Shown: positions 7,443-15,894 of the stretch, in pieces | How the letters are laid out: each line of letters starts with the position of its first letter | How positions within the stretch are numbered: position 1 is the stretch's first letter | Source: a virus | Direction: 5' to 3' (one strand) | DNA: 22,334 nucleotides | IMG/VR virus record: IMGVR_UViG_3300030101_000718 | Coordinates: 1-22,334 of that record | Translations under genes and position numbers: made by a program | Notes under the pieces: generated by a model | Database searches by the model: none | The model's input: the letters and a program-made list of their open reading frames with translations, nothing else | Told to the model about the DNA's origin: nothing

Positions 7443-7793
7443 ATGATTAGAGATATATTAAAAACAGCAACTAAAACAGCAGTAAATTGGGTAGGAAGTA
7501 AACTAGGAGTTCCTTCAGGTATAACCGAAAAAGTAACTGATGTTACAGATAGTTTATTTACAAAATCACGTGAAGGTGGTGGTGATTTTCAAATAATAGA
7601 TACAAGTTTAAAAACAATGCCAAGTTTTGGTGGTAGAATGAGATTTAATGCAGCTAGAATGTCAAAAGGTGCTTCAGGTTACGCACAAACAGTAAATCCT
7701 GAAACACTATATGCTTCATGGGATAGAAGACTAAGTAAATATTATTCTGATAAATATAAAGTTGCAAGAACAGTAAAAGGTAAAGTAGTATAG
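7443..7793 (+). CDS. Hypothetical phage protein, 116 aa
   Basis: This protein is not recognised. The N-terminal ~40 residues (IRDILKTATKTAVNWVGSKL) are an amphipathic helix. A Gly-rich centre (EGGGDFQ) and a basic C-terminal half rich in Tyr and Arg (YASWDRRLSKYYSDKYK) follow. It has no TM or signal peptide. TAGGAGTAATA gives a good ribosome site 8 bases after the previous gene. It lies within the probable ejection-protein block, so a minor virion component is plausible. Confidence 0.6.
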   Translation: MIRDILKTATKTAVNWVGSKLGVPSGITEKVTDVTDSLFTKSREGGGDFQIIDTSLKTMPSFGGRMRFNAARMSKGASGYAQTVNPETLYASWDRRLSKYYSDKYKVARTVKGKVV

Positions 7794-7801
7794 GAGATAT
7801 T

Positions 7802-8287
7802 ATGGATGAATTTGGAGAAGGAATAGGTAACCCATTTGATACACCAATCCCTGGACAATCATTAACAGATGAGCCAGGTAACTATCCATGGGAACACCCA
7901 GCTCAGTATGTGACAACAGATGGTGCTGCTGACCATTTATGGAATAGAATGTCAGAACCAGAGTTTGCTGAACAGATTATAGCTATGCTAGATGCAGGTG
8001 TGCCTGTAGAGGCTATAGGTAGAACTGTATTATTTGGTGGATTTTTAAAAGGTAAATTTTCTCCAGATGTAGCTTTTATAATTGCAGAACCTGTAATGAA
8101 AATGATTGCAACTATAGGTGTTATTGCAGGTGTTAAAAATATTAAAATGTCTATGGATGATATTACAAATAAAAAAGAAATTAGATCAGCTGTTAGATTA
8201 AATGTTGAAGCTGAAAAAGTTGCAAAAGATATTCAAGAAGAAGTAAAACAAAAAGGTTTAATGTCTAAACCAGAGGAGGCTGAATAA
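7802..8287 (+). CDS. Conserved phage structural-block protein, 161 aa
   Basis: The N-terminus GNPFDTPIPGQSLTDEPGNYPWEHPAQY is a pattern I recall from many marine phages, where the protein sits among virion genes without known function. The centre (MLDAGVPVEAIGRTVLFGGFLKGKFSPDVAFII) is a helical segment also recalled as conserved. It contains hydrophobic helices but no certain membrane span. The C-terminal third is a charged helix. TAGGAGATATT precedes the ATG and the stop shares an A with the next start. A virion or assembly role is likely by association. Confidence 0.65.
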   Translation: MDEFGEGIGNPFDTPIPGQSLTDEPGNYPWEHPAQYVTTDGAADHLWNRMSEPEFAEQIIAMLDAGVPVEAIGRTVLFGGFLKGKFSPDVAFIIAEPVMKMIATIGVIAGVKNIKMSMDDITNKKEIRSAVRLNVEAEKVAKDIQEEVKQKGLMSKPEEAE

Positions 8288-9423
8288 TGGCAATAGATTT
8301 TGGAAGAGCAGCTAGAGGTATAGCAACAGGTTATCTTACAGCAAAAGTACAAGATACTGCAGCACAAGATGAGCTTAACAGAGATTTTATTTTACAGGCA
8401 AGAAATCAATACTTTAATGTAGACAAACCTAATTTTATAGCAGATGAAAGAAAGAGATCTGCTAATATAAGTTACATATCTACTGAATTAGGCCCAGTAT
8501 ATGCTAACTATGCAGATGCACAGAATATAACATTAAGTGATGTAAACAGTAGAGGCTTTGTAGACAGTGTGGGTAATTTAAGCAATGAAGATAAATATAA
8601 ATTAGAAACCACAATAACACAAAGAAAGAAAGAGAGAACTAAAACATTTGATGAAAATAATGCATTCATAACAGAACAATTTAATAATCTCAAAGGTGGC
8701 TTTGGATCTATGAATATGACTAAAATGTTTTTTCCAAACGAAGGCGAAGACATTGCTGAAGTAGGAGTTCAACAAACTACTGCATCTATACCATCATTAA
8801 AAGAGATTAAAGGTGAAGGCACTATATATGACGTTACTATTAATAGACATGCAATATTACAAGGCCAATTCGATGATGACTTTAGAAGATTTTTTGTAAA
8901 TGATATGAGACAGCCTTCAATAAGTTTTGCAAAAAATACACCTCAATTTATGTTATTAAACGAACTATTAATAGGTTACGATGAAGCTGTTAAGAATGGT
9001 TTTAAAAAAGGTAAGTATGAATATGCAAGACTTAATCACATAGATCGAGAATTAAGAAGAGAAGGAATAACTGGATATAATACAGGATTTCCTACTGTTG
9101 AAGAAGTTAAGACTGAGGTAACACAAGATACTAAAGCTGTACCACAGGATGGTAAAAAATTTGATACAACTGACACTAGTCAGATAGGTGTTACAGAGAA
9201 AGTTGAACCAATTGCAGCAGGAGAAGCTGTAACTACAGGGGCAGCTACTGCATCTTCATCAGAACTAATCAATGACTTTAGAGACTTTAGAGCTAAAATA
9301 AATGATAGCCCATCATTATCGGAAGATGAAAAAATTAAAAAAATAGAACAAGCAAAAGAAAGACTAGTAAACAGACTTACTGAATTAGGAACATTTAATG
9401 AGTCTATATTAAGACAACTTTAA
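8287..9423 (+). CDS. Hypothetical virion-associated protein, 378 aa
   Basis: This protein is not recognised by sequence. It opens with MAIDFGRAARGIATGYLTAKVQDT, an amphipathic helix typical of channel or ejection components. A central soluble domain with mixed charge runs to about residue 270. A Thr/Ala/Gly-rich linker covers ~270-315, and a charged coiled-coil-like C-terminus (SEDEKIKKIEQAKERLVNRL) ends the protein. A GAGGAGG ribosome site lies in the end of the upstream gene. It sits immediately before the 1262 aa protein, and together with the 465 aa protein it forms a three-large-gene set comparable in arrangement to podovirus internal virion proteins. That comparison is an inference from order only. 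Confidence 0.6.
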   Translation: MAIDFGRAARGIATGYLTAKVQDTAAQDELNRDFILQARNQYFNVDKPNFIADERKRSANISYISTELGPVYANYADAQNITLSDVNSRGFVDSVGNLSNEDKYKLETTITQRKKERTKTFDENNAFITEQFNNLKGGFGSMNMTKMFFPNEGEDIAEVGVQQTTASIPSLKEIKGEGTIYDVTINRHAILQGQFDDDFRRFFVNDMRQPSISFAKNTPQFMLLNELLIGYDEAVKNGFKKGKYEYARLNHIDRELRREGITGYNTGFPTVEEVKTEVTQDTKAVPQDGKKFDTTDTSQIGVTEKVEPIAAGEAVTTGAATASSSELINDFRDFRAKINDSPSLSEDEKIKKIEQAKERLVNRLTELGTFNESILRQL

Positions 9424-9432
9424 TTTAAGGCT

Positions 9433-12400
9433 ATGGCTGAAAATATATTTAGTGATCTCTTACCTGAAGAGGAAAAAGGTTTTGAAAATAAACCTAAGAC
9501 TAATGATATATTTAGTGATCTCTTACCTGAAGAAGAAAGAAATTTACCTGTAAAGAATGAATTTAAACTATCAGATACACCTGATGATAAGTATGAATTA
9601 AAAGATAAAGGTTTGTTTGATGACTTGTTACCTGAAAATGAACAAGAAAAATCTTTAACTAAATTATATACAGATCCAGATACAGAGTTTGGTATAGGTG
9701 ATGCTTTTGTATTAGGTCTTACAGATACATTTAGAGGTGTTACTCAGTTTCTTGGTGGTGAAAAAGTATTCTTAATGGATGATGATTTAAAAACACAACA
9801 AGCTAAATTGAATGCAGCATTACAAGGTGAAGGTGGTGGGTTAATAGCTGCAGCTTATTTTGGTGGTGCTATATTAGATCCTGTAACTTGGTTAATACCT
9901 GTACTTAGAGGTAGAAAACTTTATCAAATGGCTATGGCTGGTGGTGTTTCTGGTGGACTTGCAGGTGCACTAGGATATGTAGATGAAAGTAGTTTACTGT
10001 TTGATGAAAGATACAAACAAGCAGCTGCTGGTGCTGTAGGTGGTGCTATTTTATCTCCACTAATAGGTAAAACTTTAGAAGCTGCAGGTGTTAGAAAAAT
10101 TAATAAACTATTAGAAGATCAAAGACCCTCTGATGCTGATATAGCAAAATTACCTGATAATTTAAAAAGAACTATATCTCTACCTGGTGAAGAGGATATT
10201 TTTAAAGGCACAGAAAAAGCATTAAAAAAAAGTAAAAGAAAAGGTAAGATAAAAGGTAGAGGTAAAGTAGAGGCTATTGTTAGAGAAAAAATAGAATTTA
10301 AAAAAATAGATAGGTTAGATGGTAGACCTGGAAAAGATAGTAATAGAGATTATCTATTAAGAGGGCCCAGAGAATTTTTTAAAACTATATTAGGTTCTTA
10401 TGTAAAACCAGTTACAGATCCCATAGTAAAACCCACAGGTAAAGTTTTACAAGCTGTTACCAGACCTATAGCCGAAGGTACAGAAAAAGTTAAAGGTGCT
10501 TATACTAAAAAAGCACAAAAAATTTACAGTGATTATTTTTCAGTAGGGCCTAAAGCTGGTGAGTTTGGAACAGGTGCTGCAGGTGCATTGTATGGATTTG
10601 CATTACCTGACGATGGTGAATTATTTGGAGTAGAACTACCCGAAGAGTTACAAGGTGGTTTAACTGAAAAATTTTCAAGAGCAGCCTTAGGTTTTATGAT
10701 GGGTTATGGGGGTGTAAAGTTAGCTAAAAAAACTCAAGTTCCTGATTTTGTAAAAGAAGCTAGAAGAGTAAAATTAGGTATTGATAATGTAGAACAAGAT
10801 CTAAGTATAGCTAGTTTCTTAGCTAAAGCATTTGTTGATGGTTTTAAAGTTCCTAAAGTTGTAAAGGATTTAGAGACAAGAGATTTAGAAGGTTTAAGAA
10901 ATAAAATTGAATTAGAATTTTTTAGAATATACCAACAAGCAAATCAATTAACTATTGACGAAAGAAAAGTGTTATATAATTTATTAGAAGGTGATATTAA
11001 ATTTAATGATGTTCCAAAAGATTTAGGAAAATTAGGTAAAAAAGCTAGAAATCAAATTACTAAAATAACTCAAATGTATATTGATGCAGGTTTAATTACA
11101 GAGGAAACTGCACAAAGAAATATAGAGAGATATATTAAAAGAACTTATGGTGGTAAAGAAACATCTAAGATTGGTTCTGAGCTAAGAGCTAGAGGTGTTT
11201 TAGAAAAAATAACACCTAGAGATTGGGTTAATTCATTTAGTAAAAATAAAGCATTTAAAATAAATAATGAAGGTAAACTTGTACGTGTAAATGAACATAA
11301 AGGTTGGGAATTATTTGGTAATGTTAATAAGGTACAGGGTGTAGACAAAGTAGGTGAAGAATTTGAAAAAGCAACACCTGAACTAGTAAAAAAATTAGCT
11401 AAAGATCCTAAAAAAGCAAACCAAGATATATTAACTGTTAGGTGGGAATATACTAAACAAGAACGTCTTGGTATGTCCGAGATAGAAGATGGTGCATTTG
11501 CTATTATGGAAACTGGTAGATTAATGGCACAAACTTTACCTAGATATAAATTTTATGGTGATTTAGCTGCACAAACTTTTACTAAGACTGCACCATCAGC
11601 TGATGAGATAAACAGATTAGATTTGGTAAAAGTTCCTGATAGTACAAGATCAGGTACTATACAAAAAACTTATGGTGCTTTAGCAGGTAAATATATACCA
11701 AGAGAAATATATGAAAATATATTTCAAATAAATAAAACTGCAGAAGGCCCTAGAAGCACTTTTGGTAAAGGTTATAGAGCATTAAATCAAGTATGGAAAG
11801 CTAGTAAAACTGCATGGAATCCTACTGTCCATGTTAATAATATGGTTAGTAATTTAGTATTACTAGATTTAGTTGATGGTAGTGCCAGTTTATTACCATC
11901 TGCAGTAACAGCATTTAAAAATCAAAGTAGAGGTAAGTCTGTTAAAATATTAGAAGAAGCTAGTAATCTTGGTGTATTTTCTAGTAATTATGTAAAACAA
12001 GAATTAAAAGGTGGTATACTAGATCCAGACAATATAAAACCTGCATACTATAATGTTGATCCAAAAAAAGATGTTTTTGAAAATGGTGTAGACTTAACAG
12101 GTTTTATATACAAAGATTTAATTGTAAAAAATAAACTTGGATTATCAAAATTATCTGAGTATTATGCTTTAGAGGATTCTATATTTAGACTTGCTCTATA
12201 TATGGATAGAAAAAATAAAGGTTATAGTAAAGTTAGAGCAGCACAAGATGCAAGAAAATCCTTTATTGATTACAACATTCAAGCACCAGGTATAAATGCT
12301 TTAAGAAATTTACCAACACCTTTCTTAGCTTACACATACAGGGTTGTACCAATACTTGCAGAGACAGCTGTAGTTAGACCTTGGAAGTTTGCTAAGTATG

Positions 12401-13221
12401 CAGTTTTAGGTTACACGTTAAATAACTTAGGTGAGATACTGGGTGAAGGGGATGCAGATGCAGAACGTGCAGCCATGACAAAAGAAATACAAGGTAAGAT
12501 AGGTGGACTACCTTTTTTACCACATAAAAATATAAAAATTCCTACTACAGATAAAGCTAGATATGTTAATGTAACTAGGTATGTACCAGGTGGAGATATA
12601 TTTGATTTAAACTCTGGAACAATACCTTTAGTTCCACAGCCTTTACAAGCTAATTTTGGTTTAGCTGGAGAAGTTCTTTTCCCTATGTTAGGTTTTGATT
12701 TATTTAGAGGTGACAAAATAAAAGGTCAAGGTATATCTGAGTTTGATGATTTTTCTGTTAGAGCAAAGTTTGCATTAAAAAGATTAATACCTAACTTTCC
12801 TTTTATACCAGGATCATATTCTACAGAAAGAATAAGAAAAGCTAGAGAAGATAAATCTACATTAGCAAGAAGTGAATCAGAATTTTTAGCATTTTTAAAT
12901 ACTGTAGGTGTAAAGATCGAAGAGGCAGATATAGCTAGACTAAGAACCATAAAAGGTTTAGAATATAGAAGAAGGTTAAAAGGGGTACAGGAGCAAATAA
13001 GAGGAGTGTATGCTAAGTTTAGAAGTGGTTCAATTGACGAAGAAAAAAAATTTAAAGAGCTAGAAGAATTAAATAAAAAATTTAGAAAACTAAATGATGA
13101 ATATAGTGAAGCACTAAATATGGAAATAAATTATCAAGAGGGTGCAGAGTTAAGTGAAGTAATACCTAGAATAGTAACTGCTGTTAAAGGGCAAACAGAA
13201 AAATTATTTGGTAAAAATTAA
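9433..13221 (+). CDS. Giant internal virion / DNA-ejection-type protein, 1262 aa
   Basis: The N-terminal ~75 residues hold three copies of an acidic motif (IFSDLLPEEE twice, LFDDLLPENE once). Glycine-rich hydrophobic segments follow at ~137-158 (AAAYFGGAILDPVTWLIPVL), ~166-183 and ~197-212, suited to membrane insertion. A basic region with KPVTDPIVKPTGK repeats lies around 320-345. At ~793-813 the motif AWNPTVHVNNMVSNLVLLDLV resembles the helical segment of large polyvalent phage proteins. The C-terminal ~80 residues form a charged coiled coil. The size, absence of a signal peptide and position after structural genes fit a protein ejected into the host at infection. No enzymatic motif was identified, so the function is inferred. 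Confidence 0.7.
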   Translation: MAENIFSDLLPEEEKGFENKPKTNDIFSDLLPEEERNLPVKNEFKLSDTPDDKYELKDKGLFDDLLPENEQEKSLTKLYTDPDTEFGIGDAFVLGLTDTFRGVTQFLGGEKVFLMDDDLKTQQAKLNAALQGEGGGLIAAAYFGGAILDPVTWLIPVLRGRKLYQMAMAGGVSGGLAGALGYVDESSLLFDERYKQAAAGAVGGAILSPLIGKTLEAAGVRKINKLLEDQRPSDADIAKLPDNLKRTISLPGEEDIFKGTEKALKKSKRKGKIKGRGKVEAIVREKIEFKKIDRLDGRPGKDSNRDYLLRGPREFFKTILGSYVKPVTDPIVKPTGKVLQAVTRPIAEGTEKVKGAYTKKAQKIYSDYFSVGPKAGEFGTGAAGALYGFALPDDGELFGVELPEELQGGLTEKFSRAALGFMMGYGGVKLAKKTQVPDFVKEARRVKLGIDNVEQDLSIASFLAKAFVDGFKVPKVVKDLETRDLEGLRNKIELEFFRIYQQANQLTIDERKVLYNLLEGDIKFNDVPKDLGKLGKKARNQITKITQMYIDAGLITEETAQRNIERYIKRTYGGKETSKIGSELRARGVLEKITPRDWVNSFSKNKAFKINNEGKLVRVNEHKGWELFGNVNKVQGVDKVGEEFEKATPELVKKLAKDPKKANQDILTVRWEYTKQERLGMSEIEDGAFAIMETGRLMAQTLPRYKFYGDLAAQTFTKTAPSADEINRLDLVKVPDSTRSGTIQKTYGALAGKYIPREIYENIFQINKTAEGPRSTFGKGYRALNQVWKASKTAWNPTVHVNNMVSNLVLLDLVDGSASLLPSAVTAFKNQSRGKSVKILEEASNLGVFSSNYVKQELKGGILDPDNIKPAYYNVDPKKDVFENGVDLTGFIYKDLIVKNKLGLSKLSEYYALEDSIFRLALYMDRKNKGYSKVRAAQDARKSFIDYNIQAPGINALRNLPTPFLAYTYRVVPILAETAVVRPWKFAKYAVLGYTLNNLGEILGEGDADAERAAMTKEIQGKIGGLPFLPHKNIKIPTTDKARYVNVTRYVPGGDIFDLNSGTIPLVPQPLQANFGLAGEVLFPMLGFDLFRGDKIKGQGISEFDDFSVRAKFALKRLIPNFPFIPGSYSTERIRKAREDKSTLARSESEFLAFLNTVGVKIEEADIARLRTIKGLEYRRRLKGVQEQIRGVYAKFRSGSIDEEKKFKELEELNKKFRKLNDEYSEALNMEINYQEGAELSEVIPRIVTAVKGQTEKLFGKN
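9443..9470 (+). repeat. 28-nt direct repeat encoding FSDLLPE, copy 1
   Basis: Positions 9443-9470 are identical to 9506-9533, offset by 63 bases (21 codons, in frame). They encode the IFSDLLPEE motif twice in the N-terminus of the giant protein. A third, diverged copy (LFDDLLPENE) lies around 9612-9643. Confidence 0.85.
9506..9533 (+). repeat. 28-nt direct repeat encoding FSDLLPE, copy 2
   Basis: This is the second in-frame copy of the repeat at 9443-9470. The spacing is a whole number of codons, consistent with an internal motif duplication. Confidence 0.85.
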
Positions 13222-13243
13222 ATTAATAATAATAATATTGCTT

Positions 13244-13765
13244 ATGGATATAAATCAACAAACTAATGAATTATTTAAGCCTAATAATGTTTATAATAAT
13301 CCAGGTAATGTAGAGATAGGTCAAGGTTTTGCAGGTGGGTATGAAGTTACAAATCAAACATATGCTAATGATAGAAAGAGACCTTTTGTAGTTTTTGACT
13401 CACCTGAGATGGGCATGAGAGCTTTAGCTATGGATATTAATTCTAAACTAACACAATTTAATGGCAATGTGTCTGAAATAATTAAAAAATATGCACCTGA
13501 AAAGGATGAGAATAAAACAACAGAATATATATTATATGTTCAAAATAAAGTAGGTAAAAAAAATATAACACAAAATGATATAGGTGCAACAATGAGTGCT
13601 ATGATAGAATTTGAAAATAAGTCTGAGGTTAGAGATTATTATTTAAGTGATCCTAAAAAAATGGAAATAGCTTTAGCATTAGCATTTGATAAAAATGGAG
13701 AGAATAGACAGTTACCAAGTAATATGTCTTTTGAAGATGCTAAAATTGCAGCAGGACTAGAATAA
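13244..13765 (+). CDS. Virion protein with NNPGN motif, possible cell-wall-associated component
   Basis: This is a 173 aa protein from the ATG at 13244. An upstream in-frame TTG at 13208 would add a hydrophobic run but would overlap the previous gene, so I prefer the ATG. Early residues show NNPGNV, then FAGGYE, FVVFDSPEMGMRALAMDI, and IIKKYAPEKDENKTTEYI. This pattern is familiar from phage virion proteins of the PRD1 P5 or transglycosylase-like type (NNPGNI..F.SPEAGIRAL..D..WAP..EN.T..YI). No catalytic glutamate can be assigned with certainty. It may help cross the peptidoglycan at entry or be purely structural. It ends with TAATG coupling to the next gene. Confidence 0.6.
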   Translation: MDINQQTNELFKPNNVYNNPGNVEIGQGFAGGYEVTNQTYANDRKRPFVVFDSPEMGMRALAMDINSKLTQFNGNVSEIIKKYAPEKDENKTTEYILYVQNKVGKKNITQNDIGATMSAMIEFENKSEVRDYYLSDPKKMEIALALAFDKNGENRQLPSNMSFEDAKIAAGLE

Positions 13766-13980
13766 TGGCTAAACAACCTAAAACAACTAACGAACACATT
13801 ATATCCTTATATGGATATATCACAGGATTAAAAAGAGAGGTCAGCAGTATAAAAAATAATCATCTAAAACATATGCATGAGGATATAGATAAACTACATG
13901 GTAAAATAGATAAAGTTCTATATGCTATACTTGGTGGTTTAGGTGCAACTATACTAACATTAATAGGTTTATTTAATTAA
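13765..13980 (+). CDS. Small coiled-coil protein with C-terminal TM segment
   Basis: This 71 aa protein has residues ~8-50 as a charged heptad-like helix (EHIISLYGYITGLKREVSSI, then HMHEDIDKLHGKIDK). Residues ~51-70 form one membrane span (VLYAILGGLGATILTLIGLF). This tail-anchored design resembles XhlA-type or other holin-partner proteins found in phage lysis blocks. It is the first of a run of small membrane proteins. Placement in the lysis block is an inference. Confidence 0.6.
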   Translation: MAKQPKTTNEHIISLYGYITGLKREVSSIKNNHLKHMHEDIDKLHGKIDKVLYAILGGLGATILTLIGLFN

Positions 13981-13989
13981 GGAGTAAAC

Positions 13990-14094
13990 ATGATAGAAGA
14001 ATTAAAAATAAAAGTAAAAGAGATATGGGAAAAGAACTATCACTGCGTCATTTGTGCAGTTGCAGGTTTTATCCTAGGTGCTATAATATTATAA
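13990..14094 (+). CDS. Single-TM miniprotein, 34 aa
   Basis: The translation is MIEELKIKVKEIWEKNYHCV followed by ICAVAGFILGAIIL. The N-terminal half is a charged helix and the last ~15 residues are hydrophobic. AAGGAGTAAAC gives a good ribosome site immediately after the previous stop. The strong initiation site and membrane-protein neighbours support a real gene. It may be an accessory lysis or membrane-anchoring peptide. Confidence 0.55.
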   Translation: MIEELKIKVKEIWEKNYHCVICAVAGFILGAIIL

Positions 14095-14106
14095 TATACA
14101 CCACAA

Positions 14107-14322
14107 ATGTCTAAACCTGAATATCAGGATATTATCCAAGAGTACAAGGAGCAAGTCAGAATCCTAAAGCAAGAGGTTGCTGAATTGCAAGACGCTGGTA
14201 AAAGTAAAGACAGTGCAAATAAACGTACTCTGCAAAAGCTAGAGCATGTAACACAAGATCTAGAAGATGCGAATAAAAAAATAAAAGAACTAGAATCAAA
14301 TCAACCAAATACAAAGGAGTAA
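14107..14322 (+). CDS. Soluble coiled-coil protein, 71 aa
   Basis: Almost the whole protein is predicted coiled coil: EYKEQVRILKQEVAELQD, then RTLQKLEHVTQDLEDANK and KKIKELESN. It has no TM or signal peptide. Codon use is a little less AT-biased than its neighbours. The ribosome site is poor (TACACCACAA). It may partner the coiled-coil membrane proteins nearby. It is not a recognised family. Confidence 0.55.
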   Translation: MSKPEYQDIIQEYKEQVRILKQEVAELQDAGKSKDSANKRTLQKLEHVTQDLEDANKKIKELESNQPNTKE

Positions 14323-14324
14323 CA

Positions 14325-14756
14325 ATGCCATTTGAAATGATTACAATGCTAGGATCCACTGTACTTGGTGGTGTGATGAGTATATGGTCACAAAGCATTA
14401 AGGCAAAACAAGCAGAACAAAAGATGCTTTTGCAAAGAGCAGAAGTTCAGCAACAAGGTTTTAAAGACGCTAGAGAATATGAGAACACAGGTTTTCAATG
14501 GACTAGAAGAATTATAGCTTTAGTAGCTGTCTTTGCAATAGTATTATTACCAAAACTAATGCCTGTACTATCACCAGATACTAGTGTGATTGTAGGCTAC
14601 TTAGAATTTAAACCTGCATTCTTCTTCTTACCAGAAAAAGAAGTAATGAAATGGATAACTTTATCATCTAATAGTTTAGTAATTACGCCATTAGATACCA
14701 ATTTAGTATCAGCAATTATCGGATTATACTTTGGGGGATCTTTAGTTAAAAAATAA
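14325..14756 (+). CDS. Holin-like membrane protein, 3 TM
   Basis: This 143 aa protein has hydrophobic segments at about residues 5-20 (MITMLGSTVLGGVMSIWSQ), 58-80 (WTRRIIALVAVFAIVLLPKLMPVL) and 122-140 (LVSAIIGLYFGGSLVKK). A charged KAKQAEQKMLLQRAEVQQQG helix lies between the first two. The FQWTRRIIAL motif before the second span recalls the 3-TM holin group found in gene transfer agents and marine phages. A holin would permeabilise the inner membrane at the end of infection. AAAGGAGTAAC gives a good ribosome site. I am fairly confident of the topology and less so of the holin label. Confidence 0.62.
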   Translation: MPFEMITMLGSTVLGGVMSIWSQSIKAKQAEQKMLLQRAEVQQQGFKDAREYENTGFQWTRRIIALVAVFAIVLLPKLMPVLSPDTSVIVGYLEFKPAFFFLPEKEVMKWITLSSNSLVITPLDTNLVSAIIGLYFGGSLVKK

Positions 14757-14772
14757 TATATGAGGGCTAATT

Positions 14773-14850
14773 ATGAACTATTACTTTACAGGAGTACTAA
14801 TAATACTTTTAGTATTAATTGCTTTGTTCTTAGAACCAGGCTATAGATGA
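14773..14850 (+). CDS. Single-TM miniprotein, 25 aa
   Basis: The translation is MNYYFTGVLIILLVLIALFL followed by EPGYR. A single hydrophobic span fills nearly the whole peptide. GAGGG is about 7 bases upstream. The stop overlaps the next start as ATGA. Such miniproteins are common in phage lysis blocks as holin regulators or antiholins, but nothing specific can be assigned. Confidence 0.5.
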   Translation: MNYYFTGVLIILLVLIALFLEPGYR

Positions 14851-15071
14851 AGTTTGGATTAGCTTTTTTACTATGCTCCTATGTAGCAGAATCTTGTTTA
14901 CCTCCACATATTTATGAATTTGAGTTTAGTAATGAATATGAGTGTATGGTTACAGGCTATTCTGAGTCTCTTAAAAAGATAGAGGAGATTGGCCCTATGG
15001 ATGTAAATCAATATCGTATGTACATAAAATTTGGCTGCTTTGAAATACCAGAAACAGAACAAAATACTTAA
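14847..15071 (+). CDS. Small exported protein with conserved cysteines
   Basis: This 74 aa protein begins MKFGLAFLLCSYVAESC, a short signal-peptide-like hydrophobic stretch. A mature part with several Cys (residues at SCLPP, YECMV and FGCFE) follows, suggesting a disulphide in the periplasm. The start overlaps the previous stop (ATGA). It lies between the holin candidate and the lipoprotein, so a role at the envelope is plausible. It is not a recognised family. Confidence 0.55.
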   Translation: MKFGLAFLLCSYVAESCLPPHIYEFEFSNEYECMVTGYSESLKKIEEIGPMDVNQYRMYIKFGCFEIPETEQNT

Positions 15072-15073
15072 AT

Positions 15074-15763
15074 ATGAAACACCCCTTAACATTGTTAATA
15101 TTACTATTAATACTTTCTGGCTGTATGTCAGCAGCAGTAATGGCAGGATCTACTCAAACAAATACTAGTGGATCTAATACTGCTATTGAGGGAGGTTACA
15201 CTTCAACTGCTACAACAACTTATCAGTCTGGGTCTAGCTCTAATAGCACTACGAGTAATACAACTAACTCTAATATTAGATCTGCCCCACCAAGTTCTAG
15301 TGCACCCTCGTACAATTCGATGACACAAGATGTTTGTGCTGTAGGTATGTCATTGGGTGTTCAAACATTCGGTATAGGTATTAGTGGTGGTAAACATGCA
15401 ATAGATAAGAATTGTGAAAGATTGAAACTAGCTAGAATACTTAATGATTTTGGTATGAAAGTAGCAGCTGTTGCAATACTTTGTCAAGATGAAAGAGTAT
15501 TTGAGTCTATGATACAAGCAGGTACACCTTGTCCTATTGATGGTAAGATAGGTAAAGAAGCAGAGGCCCTATGGTCTAAGTATGATCATGAAAGACCAGA
15601 CTATAACACATATGTTAAACGTATGGAAGATAGAAAAAAAGCTGATAAAGAAATACAAAAAAAAATTACAGCAGAATTAGAAGCAATGGATAAATATAAC
15701 GCAGAACAATTAATTAAAAAGGAAAAAGCAAAAAAAATGAGTGAATGGAGTTCACCTAAATAA
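15074..15763 (+). CDS. Phage lipoprotein, 229 aa
   Basis: A clear lipoprotein signal, MKHPLTLLILLLILSGCM, has the lipobox LSGC with Cys17. A Ser/Thr/Asn-rich linker covers ~20-80. A conserved folded domain follows (CAVGMSLGVQTFGIGISGGK, KNCERLKLARILNDFGMKVA, ILCQDERVF, AGTPCPIDG) with four to five Cys. The C-terminal ~60 residues are a basic coiled coil. I recall close relatives of the NCERLKLAR...CQDERVF part in marine phage genomes, where function is unknown. It is probably anchored in the outer or inner membrane. It could act in lysis (spanin-like), superinfection exclusion or particle release; the sequence does not decide. Confidence 0.7.
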   Translation: MKHPLTLLILLLILSGCMSAAVMAGSTQTNTSGSNTAIEGGYTSTATTTYQSGSSSNSTTSNTTNSNIRSAPPSSSAPSYNSMTQDVCAVGMSLGVQTFGIGISGGKHAIDKNCERLKLARILNDFGMKVAAVAILCQDERVFESMIQAGTPCPIDGKIGKEAEALWSKYDHERPDYNTYVKRMEDRKKADKEIQKKITAELEAMDKYNAEQLIKKEKAKKMSEWSSPK

Positions 15764-15894
15764 TGGCAAAACCAAGTAAATTTTTTAAATGGGTTGTCAA
15801 ACTAAGAATGTGGTGGGCAGATATAAGAGGTCATCATGGTAAAAGATGGAATTATGAACCTGGTGATTGGTATATGGGGCGTAAGAAAAAATGA
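15763..15894 (+). CDS. Small basic Trp-rich protein, 43 aa
   Basis: It begins MAKPSKFFKWVVKLRMWWAD and ends with EPGDWYMGRKKK. It has five tryptophans and a high Lys/Arg content, suggesting an amphipathic, membrane-peripheral peptide. It starts at a TAATG junction and ends in an ATGA overlap with the next gene. This tight packing supports that it is translated. Confidence 0.55.
   Translation: MAKPSKFFKWVVKLRMWWADIRGHHGKRWNYEPGDWYMGRKKK

Noticed and set aside
12411-12950. Two - strand frames within the giant gene
   Set aside because: They lie wholly inside a well-supported + strand gene, with shadow-like composition and no ribosome site.
13208-13243. Upstream TTG start for the NNPGN protein, giving a hydrophobic N-terminus
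   Set aside because: The added residues come from an AAT/ATA-rich run at the end of the previous gene. The ATG at 13244 gives a family-like start and avoids the overlap.
14760-14846. 28-codon + strand frame starting at 14760
   Set aside because: The overlapping frame from 14773 has the better-placed ribosome site, encodes a clean TM segment and couples to the next gene.
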